NCBI GenBank assembly: GCA_946811695.1
Contig: OX328125.1
Coordinates: 107,487,715 to 107,551,714, forward strand
Direction of reading: 5' to 3'
Source: Gonocerus acuteangulatus
Taxonomy: Eukaryota > Arthropoda > Insecta > Hemiptera > Coreidae
Length of the DNA: 64,000 bases
Positions within the stretch are counted from its first letter, which is position 1. The number at the start of each line of letters is the position of its first letter. Of the stretch, positions 47,801 through 56,723 are shown piece by piece. Below the pieces are notes generated by a model. The model was given only the letters and a program-made list of their open reading frames with translations, searched no databases and was not told where the DNA came from. The position numbers were made by a program, and so were the translations under genes.

Positions 47801-49139
47801 TAGTGTGTTGTAAGTTGGAAAGAGCTGTAAGTTTGGCTGTCAGTTCGGCAGTGTATATACTAGAGTCGTCTCGTAGTGTGTTGTAAGTTGGAAAGAGCTG
47901 TATGTATGGCTGTCAGTTCGGCAGTGTATATACTAGAGTCGTCTAGTAGTGTGTTGTAAGTTGGAAAGAGCTGTAAGTATGGCTGTCAGTTCGGCAGTGT
48001 ATATACTAGAGTCGTCTCGTAGTGTGTTGTAAGTTGGAAAGAGCTGTAAGTATGGCTGTCAGTTCGGCAGTGTATATACTAGAGTCGTCTCGTAGTGTGT
48101 GTAAGTTGGAAAGAGCTGTAAGTATGGCTGTCAGTTCGGCAGTGTATATACTAGAGTCGTCGTGTAGTTTTATTTGGTTGGTCATGTTATCAACTATAGC
48201 TGCAGCGCCTGTTCCTGAATCACTTTTGGAACCATCGGTAAAGATAAATAGTGCTTCAGGATGCCTCGTTTTAAAAGATTTAAAGACATTTTGGTATAAC
48301 GTAGAAGAAATGGGTTCCTTCTTTTTGTATTGTGTTAGCGTGAGATTAATTTTGAAGTTTTTAACTCTCCATGGGGGTTGTGAAAGGACTGCGTTGGTAT
48401 GTATAGGTTTATTTAAAAGTGTTGAGCTGTTTGCGTCTAATAGATGTCTTATTAATAACGGTTTTATTCGTGGATTTTTTTGTAAATATTCATTATGAAA
48501 TTGGTTATTTAAAAATGTATCTACGCAAGGTTTCTTTAATGCCTTTGACTTTAAAATAAATTTTAAGTTTAAAATCTGCCGTCTATACTCCATAGGAAGT
48601 TCTCCTGCTTCAACACATAGGCTATCGGTGGGGCTCGATCTAAAAGCTCCTGTTGCAATTCTCAGGCCTGTATGATGAATAGAGTCAAGGAGCTTGAGTG
48701 ATTTTTTACTGGCAGATGAATAAGCAATACAACCATAATCTATTAAGGACCTGGTAAAAGATCGATAGAAAGTAAGCATTAAACATCTGTCAGCTCCCCA
48801 CTTTGAGTTGGCAAGGATTCTCAGTAGATTCAAGGATTTCTTGCATTTGCTGAGAATACTCTTCAAGTGCGGCATCCATGTAAGCCGTCTGTCTAGAATA
48901 AGTCCCAAGAATGTCAGTGTGGTAGTGGTATTGACTGTCACATTGTTCAGTGTAAGGTTGTATACAAAGTTGGTCCTTTTTCTAGTAAGTATCATTTGTT
49001 TAGTTTTTTCACTAGAGAATTTAAAGCCTGTTTTGGAACACCATGTTTCTAGGGTATGTAGTGTGTTTTGTATGAGTCCTTGTGCTGTAGTAACATCTGA
49101 AAATGTATTGTAGATAAGCAAGTCGTCAGCGAACAAACT
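44840..49139 (-). mobile_element. I-clade-like non-LTR retrotransposon, 5'-truncated, interrupted by a 73-bp array
   Basis: On the minus strand it begins inside reverse transcriptase at the catalytic FADDLLIY (49136) and continues through the thumb region (LTFLGLILDRRLTWMPHL; SWGAD-type SKWGADRCLML; LIDYGCIAY). RNase H follows: FTDGSKSDSGTGAAAI, with the first Asp, and IYTAELTAILTAL, with Glu. After the array, at 46190-45569, it resumes with CSDSLSSLLSLGN, WLPGHTGIPESNEIDKQAK and a terminal Cys/His cluster (CKYC...H...C). The 3' UTR is AT-rich and ends in an A run on the minus strand at 44840-44850. A second 3' end of the same family is at 61279-61500. The array destroys the frame, so the element is inactive. 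Confidence 0.85.
46195..48161. repeat. 73-bp tandem array, about 27 units, inside the LINE RNase H region
   Basis: The unit gtcgtctcgtagtgtgttgt, then aagttggaaagagctgtaag, then tatggctgtcagttcggcag, then tgtatatactaga is exactly the RNase H stretch that encodes (minus strand) YTAELTAILTALSNLQHTTR. Since 73 is not a multiple of 3, each extra unit shifts the frame. The cgtctagtag variant recurs at 46991, 47356, 47575 and 47940, i.e. spacings 365, 219 and 365 bp, which implies duplication of an 8-unit (584-bp) block. A few units carry small deletions (about 46370 and 48097). Confidence 0.95.
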
Positions 49140-49435
49140 TCATTTAGGTAAACACAAATATTTTACTAAAACTAAAAAGTTTTGGAAATTAGATAAACAA
49201 ACCAAACTTTAAAAAAAAGGATAATGGTTAATGGCTTCTAGGAGCTCAGTGTTGCTCTACATTTTCATCAGAAATTAATAAAATTGATCTTATATGATAT
49301 TACTGGTCCAAATCTTGAGAATATACGGCTATAATTTAGATAAACATACAAAGGTTAAAACTGAAAAGTGTTGTTCGCAAAAGAAAAACTTTTCGCAAAA
49401 AAAGAACAAAGTTTTTTTAGCTTGCTAATCTCCAC
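49140..49435 (+). repeat. Family Z-like repeat, right of the LINE
   Basis: Contains gatattactggtccaaatct, the ggctataatttagata phrase and the ttgttcgcaaaagaaaaactt phrase shared with 44624-44745. It is presumably the other side of the sequence into which the LINE inserted, although I cannot define a target duplication. Confidence 0.5.
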
Positions 49436-49550
49436 CTAGGCAACACTGGAAAGAAAATTACTATTTCTGAACAATTCACTCTTCTTTAATTGACAGTTTG
49501 GAACTCGTTATTTCCGAACTGTGAAGCCTAATAGATTTTATATATGTATA

Positions 49551-49858
49551 GATGATTATATAATGATGTAAAGTCATCAATGAGTTCGAGTTGTTCTAAT
49601 TATCAAGAACATCAACAAATAAATTTGAGACATTATTCAAAATGGCTGTCAGAATAAGAATGGTTCAGTGTTGCCAATTTTTCTTGAACAAAACTTTTGA
49701 CCAAATTTCGAAATTTGACTATTTTGACCTAGCCTAGGAGATTTCCCGTATCAAGAAGTACATGTGTGCCAAGTTTGGTCCAAATTGGTCAAACGGTGTG
49801 GATTTGTGTAAAGAACAAACAGACAGACAAACTTACAGGTGATTTATATATATATAGA
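49551..49858 (-). mobile_element. Helitron 5' fragment
   Basis: It matches 61840-62153 from tgattatataatgatgtaaa to the 5' end, which lies at 49857-49858 (TC on the minus strand, preceded by A). The 3' half with hairpin and CTAG is missing. Confidence 0.75.
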
Positions 49859-49861
49859 TTG

Positions 49862-50055
49862 TAAAATTGTCTTAATTTTACATTAAAGACAGTTGGCTTC
49901 TGAATAAAACTCTATTTTTGGACAATATTATTTTACACATTTCCCCTGTGCGCAGTACCTGATGTTTCTAGGTAAGTCTAGCAAACACCTACTTACCTTC
50001 TTATCTACTCAAGAGGTACATTATATAAAACACTTCATGAAACGTACGGTTACCA
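49862..50055. repeat. Dispersed repeat family S, copy 2
   Basis: Inverted relative to 40160-40340; shares the gcttctgaataaaac, cttatctactcaaga and aaaacacttcatgaaa segments. Confidence 0.6.
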
Positions 50056-50116
50056 ACGCTTGGATTATCAATAAGGTTTTTCTTTAAGAAATAAAATAAA
50101 ATTTCTCGAACATAGA

Positions 50117-50122
50117 TTTATT
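50117..50122 (-). terminator. Polyadenylation signal of gene 3
   Basis: TTTATT on the plus strand (AATAAA on the minus strand), about 57 bp after the stop codon of gene 3. Confidence 0.5.
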
Positions 50123-50178
50123 AAGCTAATAATGGTCCAAATTTAAAAGTATATCCTCGAAAAGTATTGTTCTTTCCT

Positions 50179-51896
50179 TTACTTCCTGGGCCTGCCTGGT
50201 TGTCTAGGGCCTCCGGGACGTGGTCCAGACGACGTGTTTATACCGACTTGGGCTGAATGGAGGCTTCTGATTAGATGTCTCAGGCTTCGGAGGACGAAGG
50301 CTGTGTATCCCGACGAGGAACCTCCTGATGTGCCACCTGAACCACCAGCTTTGCCACTTGAACCACCAGCTGCGCCACTAGAACCACCAGCAGTGCCACC
50401 TGAGCCCCCTGCGGCTCCAGAACCACCTCCGAAACCACCAATATTCCCAGAGAGGATGTTAGATATGAAGTTTGTACTGCCCAGCTGAGATCCATTAAGG
50501 CCAGGCACGGCACCGAGAAAACCTTCTATCATGCCGAAGTCCATATGTAGCTTTGCTTCCAGTGCCTGGAGAGCCACCCTCGGTAAGAGGCCGATCAACG
50601 TGAAGAGAGCCAATAGGAAGGCAGAGATTGCTTCCAGCTTCACATCCTCCAGCTGCGAGATCTGATGAACGGTCTGTTGGAGCCCATTCTTAGACTCTGA
50701 TGAAGCACCTGTAACATCCGAAGGTTATTTACTAGATAAATAAAATTTTGTATTTTGTTTAAAAACAGTTACAGGAATCTGGTTACAAAGGAAAATAATA
50801 ATAATAATAATTACATGGACGATACCATAGTCGGTTATTTCATCCGGAGGTGGTGCTCTCATGGTCGGTAGCGTGGTTGACTTCTGGAAGGCAATTCCCA
50901 AAGCAGAGGGTTTTGCAATAGCCATCCAGGATCAAGTAATAGCAACAAGATCCTATCGACGTCACGTTTTGAAGGATGTCAACATCTCTGACAAACCTAG
51001 ACTTTGTAACAAAACATATGAGTCGATCCAGCATATTACGGGGGGCTGTGAGATTCTTGCGGGATCCGATTATCTTCAGCGGCATAATGACGTGGCCAAA
51101 ATATATCATCAAGCACTCGCAGAAAAATTTGTTATGTTGGATGGTGTGGTCCCTTATTACCGCTACGTCCCAAATAGACTTTTAGAGAAAGGCACAATTA
51201 AAATGTATTGGGACGAAGCAATGTTGACGGACCGTACTGTCCATCACAATAAACCGGATATTCTTATCGTTGACAAGGGAAGTAAGACAGCCGATATTAT
51301 TGATTTCGCAGTCCCCAATGATGAGAATATCCGGAAATCATATGCTGAAAAACTGCGAAAATATCAACACTTGGCCATAGAGCTGAAAGATATGTGTACA
51401 CTCTCTTCCATTCTATTGCTACTTCAGACTTGATGTACTCCTCGTCATAACTAAGAGAGCTTTCCTGACGCTACAGAGGGTTGTGCTTAGAGTTAAGTAC
51501 GCGCTCAACGTCAACAAGTATCGAAAACTTGGGAAACCGATTTTTCTCGGTAAAAGATTAAGTACATGATATAGAAAAAATGCAAAACTATTTGAATTCC
51601 TGCAAATTGGTCCAAACCTTTATTTTCATTAGGAAATGAAATCCAATACAATTTTACTTGAAGGACAATCTTTATGAAACCAATTTTGGATAGGAATGTT
51701 CTAAATAAATTTGGTTCAGAACTACTTTTGGTAGGTATACAACTATCAGCGGTATAAGAGTCAAAAAATGTTTTACCAAAACATTATTTATTACGTAAAC
51801 ATTTAAATATAGGTACTTAAGAAATCTTGTAAACATACCTAATGCCAGCTGAAAGATGGCGAACAGACACACTGCTGAGAGGACTCGAGAACACAT
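50179..51896 (-). CDS. Gene 3: diverged member of the secreted Gly-rich family, two exons, 195 aa
   Basis: Exon 1 is 51896-51839 and exon 2 is 50708-50179. The intron is 1,130 bp, with a consensus donor TTAG|GTATGT and acceptor TTACAG|GT, again phase 1 after 19 codons. The signal peptide is MCSRVLSAVCLFAIFQLALG. The domain is strongly conserved with genes 1 and 2 (NGLQQTVHQISQLEDVKLEA; AKLHMDFG.IEGFLGAVPGL; NGSQLGSTNFISNILSGN) but with replacements such as SSF to SAF, FPRMG to LPRVA and QAK to EAK. The Gly segment is GGSGG/AAGGSSG-type, followed by LRHLIRSLHS and a basic tail ending PGRPRK instead of GIHHG. The tail difference suggests a changed interaction or solubility. The intron contains a retroelement fragment in antisense. 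Function unknown. Confidence 0.85.
50861..51433 (+). pseudogene. C-terminal fragment of an R2-like retrotransposon protein in the gene 3 intron
   Basis: 190 codons are open, starting inside the domain. It has a Cys-containing segment (LCNKTYESIQHITGGCEIL) followed by YLQRHNDVAKIYHQALAEK, and then KPDILIVDKGSKTADIIDFAVP. The last matches the layout of the restriction-like endonuclease (PD...D) at the C terminus of R2-type and related non-LTR elements. The reverse transcriptase part is absent. It ends in a stop at 51431-51433. Most of it lies within the intron, antisense to gene 3. The frame is unbroken, so the insertion may be fairly recent. Confidence 0.55.
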
Positions 51897-51942
51897 GTTG
51901 GCTTTCGGAAGACTTCAATGTACACTCTGAAAAGTTAATGAG

Positions 51943-51953
51943 TATATATATAC
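51943..51953 (-). promoter_or_regulatory. TATA box of gene 3
   Basis: tatatatatac on the minus strand, about 47-57 bp upstream of the ATG. A TCAG-type initiator (ttttcagagt) lies at the expected distance. Same layout as genes 1 and 2. Confidence 0.55.
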
Positions 51954-51965
51954 ACGCACAGGACC

Positions 51966-51982
51966 TAGGTAATGTCAGCTGT
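51966..51982 (-). promoter_or_regulatory. Conserved upstream motif, gene 3
   Basis: ACAGCTGACATTACCTA on the minus strand differs from the gene 1 and gene 2 sites at one of 17 positions, although surrounding non-coding sequence is not alignable by eye. It is 12 bp from the TATA box here, against 83-85 bp in genes 1 and 2. Confidence 0.5.
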
Positions 51983-52123
51983 CTTGATGATGATAACATT
52001 ATCACTACACATTTATCACGGAATGCGTCAATCAAGGGGAAAATTATAAATCAAATTATTCGTTATTAGTTTTTCTAAAATGTTGATTCCTTGAAATGCC
52101 ATTGTGACATTAATTGGTAACAC

Positions 52124-52850
52124 TAATTGGACGCCTTTAAACGGAAAGGAACCAAGCGCCATTTTTATTGAAATTGAGTTTTTGGTGCTATCTTGTAGAT
52201 AATTAGAGAATTTATATAGTAAAAGTCCGTCACGCAGGAGCTGCGTAACTAAGCACTTTCCTCAGAATTTGGGTAGTGTAGACTGCTTTCCAGAACTATT
52301 TGCTTAAAATATCCTACATAAATAAAATAAAAACATGAATAGTTCTCTTTTAATTTTGTAATGAGTAATTGTTCAATTATTAATTTTGTAATTAATTTGC
52401 CTCCAGAGTTATGTTTACACATGGTACCTACTAACCATATATATACATTTCAATGGGGGTCATTTTCGGTGTCTACTAGGTAGGATCGATAAAGATTCGA
52501 AGAAATTTTTCAAAAATTTCGTCATGAGTTCAACCTTCGGAGGAAAGTGCTAATAAAAAACTGGTTAAAATATAATGATGTCATTAAAGCAAGAAAAAAT
52601 ACCCCCAAGAAAAGTGAAATGGTGAAGCCAGTATGCTGTAATAAACAGAAAGGAATCAAGCGCCATTTTTATCAATAACTATAAAAATAAAACCCCATTA
52701 CCATAACAACAGTTTATTTTTGTTTGAGAGAAAATGAATGAAACATTTCAGATAATAAATGAATTTTAGACCCACAAAAAACTTTAAAACCAATTCTCTA
52801 AAGAATGAACAGATGGCACTTGGTTCCTTTCCGTTTAAAGGCGTCCGATT
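52124..52850. mobile_element. Inverted-repeat element, about 727 bp, containing repeat R and module M2
   Basis: aattggacgcctttaaacgg, followed by aaaggaaccaagcgcca, at the left is inverted at the right (tggcacttggttcctttccg then tttaaaggcgtccgatt). A third copy of aaaggaatcaagcgcca lies at 52650 in left orientation. Inside are repeat family R copy 2 (52218-52431) and module M2 copy 2 (52440-52555). No transposase. The right end is adjacent to the 5S-derived SINE. Confidence 0.6.
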
Positions 52851-52855
52851 AACAA

Positions 52856-53053
52856 GCCAACGGCCATAGCCACGTTGAATGCACCGGTTCTCGTTGATCA
52901 GCGAAGTTAAGCAACGTCGGGCGTGGCCAGTACCTGAATGGGTGACCGACCACGTGCTGTTGGCATTATAAAAGGGCGGCAACCTACAGATAGCCCGGCG
53001 TTAATAGCCCAATTGTTGATACGCCGATAAACCATAAAAAAAAATAAAAAAAA
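52856..53053 (+). mobile_element. 5S rRNA-derived SINE
   Basis: The first 110 bp is a 5S rRNA sequence (GCCAACGGCCATAGCCACGT; GAAGTTAAGCAACGTCGGGC; TACCTGAATGGGTGACCG) that then jumps to accacgtgctgttggc, lacking about nine bases of the usual sequence between the two segments (the CCTGGGAA part). It continues into a non-5S tail (gcggcaacctacagatagcc), a hairpin CGGCGT...ACGCCG, and an A-rich end (aaaaaaaaataaaaaaaa). The internal Pol III control region of 5S genes would lie in the head. It is not a functional 5S gene. Confidence 0.85.
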
Positions 53054-53059
53054 TTCCGA

Positions 53060-53960
53060 CTAGCAGGAACTGCGTCATCTTAGAGCGGTTACTTACATCT
53101 CGAAGAAATGAAATAGATTAGCATCACAAATTATAGGAAACTGACAGTAGACAACTTACACAGAAGCGGATAATTCTTAATCTGTATAAGTCAATACAAT
53201 TATTAACTGAAAACGTACTTACTATTTGGCAACTGCTGAGAAGGCTCTATTCTAAACAACCAAAAATTCGTTGTCATTTTTAGTATCTTGTTTTACTAGC
53301 AAATTCGTTTTACTGTTATAATCAACTGTAAATATGTGCTTTATGGCGAATAAAATTCCATTCTGTCGTGGGTTAAATCTTTCTACAAAATAAGAAATAA
53401 CGATAACTTCAGTTGGAAGCTATGAGGAAGGTTATATAGACCGGAGAATTCAAAACAAACTATGCATACGCCATCATGATTAGCCACGGCCATCTTGATT
53501 ACCACAGCCACTCCAAACTTAGTACCGTTTTTTAGCTTATTTTACTACAATACTAATTTTACTGATAAATGCAATTTAAAACAAAAAACAACCAATTAAA
53601 AAATGAGATATACAAAGAGAAAAACCCTTTCAAAAGAACAAAACATACACTTTTTAAGTTTTAAGCGCTTATATCTCTGATTGACGTTGCCCCATCGAAT
53701 ATTGCTTAAGAACCTTTTTTGTAGAGAATTGAGTAAGCATTTGAATGGTCCCCTTCTACTTACCACGACTTCCCAACTGTTATCGAGAAATTTATGAAAA
53801 ATGTATGAAGATCCGAAAACTTTTCATGTCTATTAATAAAATATTTTTTTTCGCATACTTCCTTAACTCCAAATATAACCAAAATTTAAACATATTAGTT
53901 GGGATTAATTTCCAAGATGTAGAAAATATTTCAATTGAATCCCGCGATTCTAAATGCCCA
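53060..53960 (+). repeat. Dispersed repeat family X, copy C
   Basis: It starts gcaggaactgcgtcatctta, i.e. the satellite unit start, and continues through aggaaactgacagta and agcggataattctt to attgacgttgccccatcga, cttaccacgacttcccaact and cttccttaactccaa, in the same order as 17529-18110 but with a longer middle. The downstream stretch 53960-54260 (tcggtccatttttgagcttg) shows no further partner in the window. Confidence 0.7.
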
Positions 53961-54261
53961 CAAAAAAATAATGACTTACAAAAACATTGATTCCACTTTT
54001 CTCAGAAACGGTTACAGATATCGCCTTAAAAATGGTTTCATTCGTTTTCCTATGTTAAGAAACCTATAAAACAAGTACCTGCAAGCATATAAACTCAAAA
54101 AAGTAAGCGTTACGATTTTGTTTGCGCGAATTTCGCCCCAAACACTATCTTCTAGTGGGCGGAACTTGACCTTTCAAATTAGACGACAGATTTTTGTACC
54201 AAATTTTATCAAAATCGGTCCATTTTTGAGCTTGCTAGAGCGTTAACAGTTAAGCATATAT

Positions 54262-54265
54262 ATAA

Positions 54266-54325
<60 letters not shown>
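54262..54325. repeat. (CA)n(TA)n microsatellite
   Basis: A run of cacaca followed by tatata, directly preceding M1 copy 3. Confidence 0.95.
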
Positions 54326-54328
<3 letters not shown>

Positions 54329-54334
54329 TTTATA

Positions 54335-54480
54335 TATACAAATTTGAACCACCTATTCGTGATCTATGGGGTCTGAAACGTGAAAGTTTCTAGTCGGCAC
54401 TTCCGGATTGCGTCGTGAGGTCAACCTCATAAGCGGGTTCTCCCTATGGAGATAGGGAGTAACCGCGCTAAAACACTAAT
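54335..54480 (+). repeat. Dispersed hairpin module M1, copy 3
   Basis: aaatttgaaccacctattcg...gcgtcgtgaggtcaacctca then taagcgggttctccctatgg, a short inverted pair (ctccctatggagatagggag) and taaccgcgctaaaa. The best preserved copy along with 19504. Confidence 0.65.
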
Positions 54481-54779
54481 GAACAATAACAGTTGACACT
54501 AACTTAGGAAATATATAACCACTGCAACTCTATTATCTGCTACTTGTGTTATTTATGTATTTATCTTTTAGCGCACTGGAAAGAAATACCGATTTTTTGG
54601 ACATGGCTTTCTAAGTGTTAGGTTACTAACATTAACAGTACGTAAACTTTACTGAATTAAATGTTAAGCCTGGGAATAAGGGAAAAACTTGGAATCTTAA
54701 AAATAATTTGTGATTAAACTTTTTTTTCTTTCTTTCTTTTTACATACAACTTTTAACCATCTTTATTTTCGGGATTATT

Positions 54780-55470
54780 CATCGTAGATGAAACTTGTGT
54801 CAACATTTTGACGATCCCATCTTTCTACATATTAGAAGTTCTGAAAATTGTAAAAAATAATCTGCACCGGTTTAAGTCGAGGGGGGATTTACATTCCTAT
54901 TCGACAAGGCAGGCTAAGAATTCAGAAATAGAGCAGCATGGAACCTGCTTTTATTCAAAAGGCTTGTTACATAATGGAGCAATTATTTACAACTCCCTTC
55001 CTAGGAAAATAAAAGAAATAGACGAATAGGCTAAATTTGTGTGCCATTGTAAATACATTATTTCAGAAATGAATGTTTACACGATAAGGGATTTTTTTGT
55101 TCATAATTCAAGAGACGTCTTAATTTAATATCTAGTCCAAAGAACTTATTATATTTTAATTTATGATTGATTAGTGTCATATTATTTTTTATATTAGTGA
55201 TGTGTACTTGATTTTATTTTAAAATAAGGCTATATGCTAAGATATTTATTATAATGTTAAGGTTATAAGTTAGGATATCAAGGCATTAGTTACCAAGAAA
55301 TGTTTTATAAGATTATGTAGTGTAAGAAACTTTAAATGTTATATTTGTGTACCTAAACAGCCAGATTTAGAATTTTATTGTTGTTTTGTTTTTGTTTTTT
55401 GTTTTTTGACTTGTCCAATTTCCGAATATTTGGATTGCTGGAAATTTATCTATCTATCGATCTATTGGTT
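54780..55470 (+). mobile_element. 3' fragment of a non-LTR retrotransposon
   Basis: A short frame ending at the TAG at 55027-55029 reads HSYSTRQAKNSEIEQ...GLLHNGAIIYNSLPRKIKE. This resembles the extreme C terminus of reverse transcriptase proteins (H.Y.TR......LF..G...YN.LP..IK). It is followed by about 430 bp of AT-rich 3' UTR and a TCTA microsatellite tail (atctatctatcgatctattgg). Everything 5' of this is missing. Confidence 0.55.
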
Positions 55471-55545
55471 CTGAAACGTGAAAAATGTTTTACAAGGTTT
55501 CCTCCCTAAGAAGGGAGGGACGAACTGCGCTAAAATGGAATTCTC
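55465..55545 (+). repeat. Module M1, truncated copy 4
   Basis: ggttctgaaacgtgaaaaat... with an inverted pair (cctccctaagaagggagg) and gaactgcgctaaaat. Again directly after a microsatellite. Confidence 0.5.
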
Positions 55546-55834
55546 AGTCATTCCCTAAATCAGACAGAGATAAAAATAATCCTTTTTTTTTTCATTAATT
55601 TTTGTATTAACTCGTTCTTAAAACCTTACAGAATATTTACTCATTATAGAATTTTATTAAGAATCCAATCACAAGGATGAAATACAAACGGAGAAAAAGC
55701 AGCTTGAAATTTCGATAGAATGGAGTTAGCCATGTTCCTATCTACTCAATTCACTTTTAGAACCTTTTTGAACATTAAAAAAATGTCGTCGCCTAGAAAA
55801 TTAGAAAAAAAAATATAGGATTGTTTCAATAAAA
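55546..55834. other. AT-rich interval, no supported feature
   Basis: No gene, RNA or repeat partner recognised. Confidence 0.4.
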
Positions 55835-55925
55835 TCTTCTAGTGTAGTCGTTCAAAGATCGGATTTGGGGTCCCAGATCGTCCCTAGGCAACCCAGCCTT
55901 TAGTTGCCTTTTTTTTTGTTAATTA
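55835..55925 (+). mobile_element. Truncated relative of the 23.3-kb SINE body
   Basis: aaaatcttctagtgtagtcgttcaaagatcgg...ccagatcgtccctaggcaac and ccagccttta align with 23350-23425 (ttcttctagtgtcttcgttc...gaccgtccctaggccaac). The tRNA head is missing; a short T run follows. Confidence 0.6.
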
Positions 55926-56364
55926 ATTATTGGATACATGATCTATTGCCTTATTTGTTATATTACATGTAGTGATTACGATATTTAAACACACATATAA
56001 TATGAAGATAGTAATGTTTATCAAATAATTGTACAATCCAAAATTATAAAATACTAGTTTAAAGATAAAAGTAATTTAAAGGTATAAAATAATAGACTAA
56101 TAAGTGATAATTTCGATAATAATAAACTAACATTAAAAAATATTTTAAAATAAAATATTAATTCAACTGAGTTACACTCATTATTACTCAAATCAAAACA
56201 TAAATTCTAATTTTAATTTTCTACACCCATATCTATACTTTTGATAAATTTTGAAAATTCTTTCTTATGTTTATCGTATAAAATATTTTATAGTCCTGGC
56301 CAATTACTCCTCTTTAATGTTATAGATTTTATTAATTTATTTATTATTAGTTTTCTTATACACT
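55926..56364. other. AT-rich interval, no supported feature
   Basis: Low-complexity AT-rich sequence without credible gene or repeat partner. Confidence 0.4.

Positions 56365-56416
<52 letters not shown>
56365..56416. repeat. (TA)n microsatellite
   Basis: Uninterrupted TA run of about 50 bp. Confidence 0.95.
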
Positions 56417-56418
<2 letters not shown>

Positions 56419-56574
56419 ATTTTCGATGGGACGACTTCATTCGATGAAATCGGTGCTTTTAATTCGAAAATGTAGGTTCGTTCTTTTGAACGGAAATTTG
56501 TCTTTGTTTACTTCAGTTTTTTTTTGGTTAATTTGTATTTAACATTAAAATGATTATTTTAGTAGAAAAAATGG

Positions 56575-56705
56575 AAGACAAGAAGCCTATTAGTAATAGT
56601 GATTTCTTATGGCTAACTTTGAGAAGGGAGGAGTTATTTCCGCTTTGGATACAGTTAGTTTCCTGTTATGGCGCCTAAAATCTCGCTTCTCAGAATTGCT
56701 TTTGC
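56575..56705 (-). repeat. Dispersed repeat family X, fragment
   Basis: In reverse it reads gattttaggcgccataacag, gaaactaactgtatccaaag, cggaaataactcctcccttc, matching 17655-17725 of copy B. Confidence 0.65.
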
Positions 56706-56723
56706 ATTTTTACACGTGATGAT

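Noticed and set aside
48022..49113. Plus-strand ORFs of 101-158 residues
   Set aside because: They lie antisense to the LINE reverse transcriptase and RNase H region, which has clear motifs on the minus strand.
52856..52965. A 5S rRNA gene
   Set aside because: The 3' part lacks about nine bases of the usual 5S sequence, there is no terminal T run, and the sequence continues into a SINE tail ending in an A-rich run.
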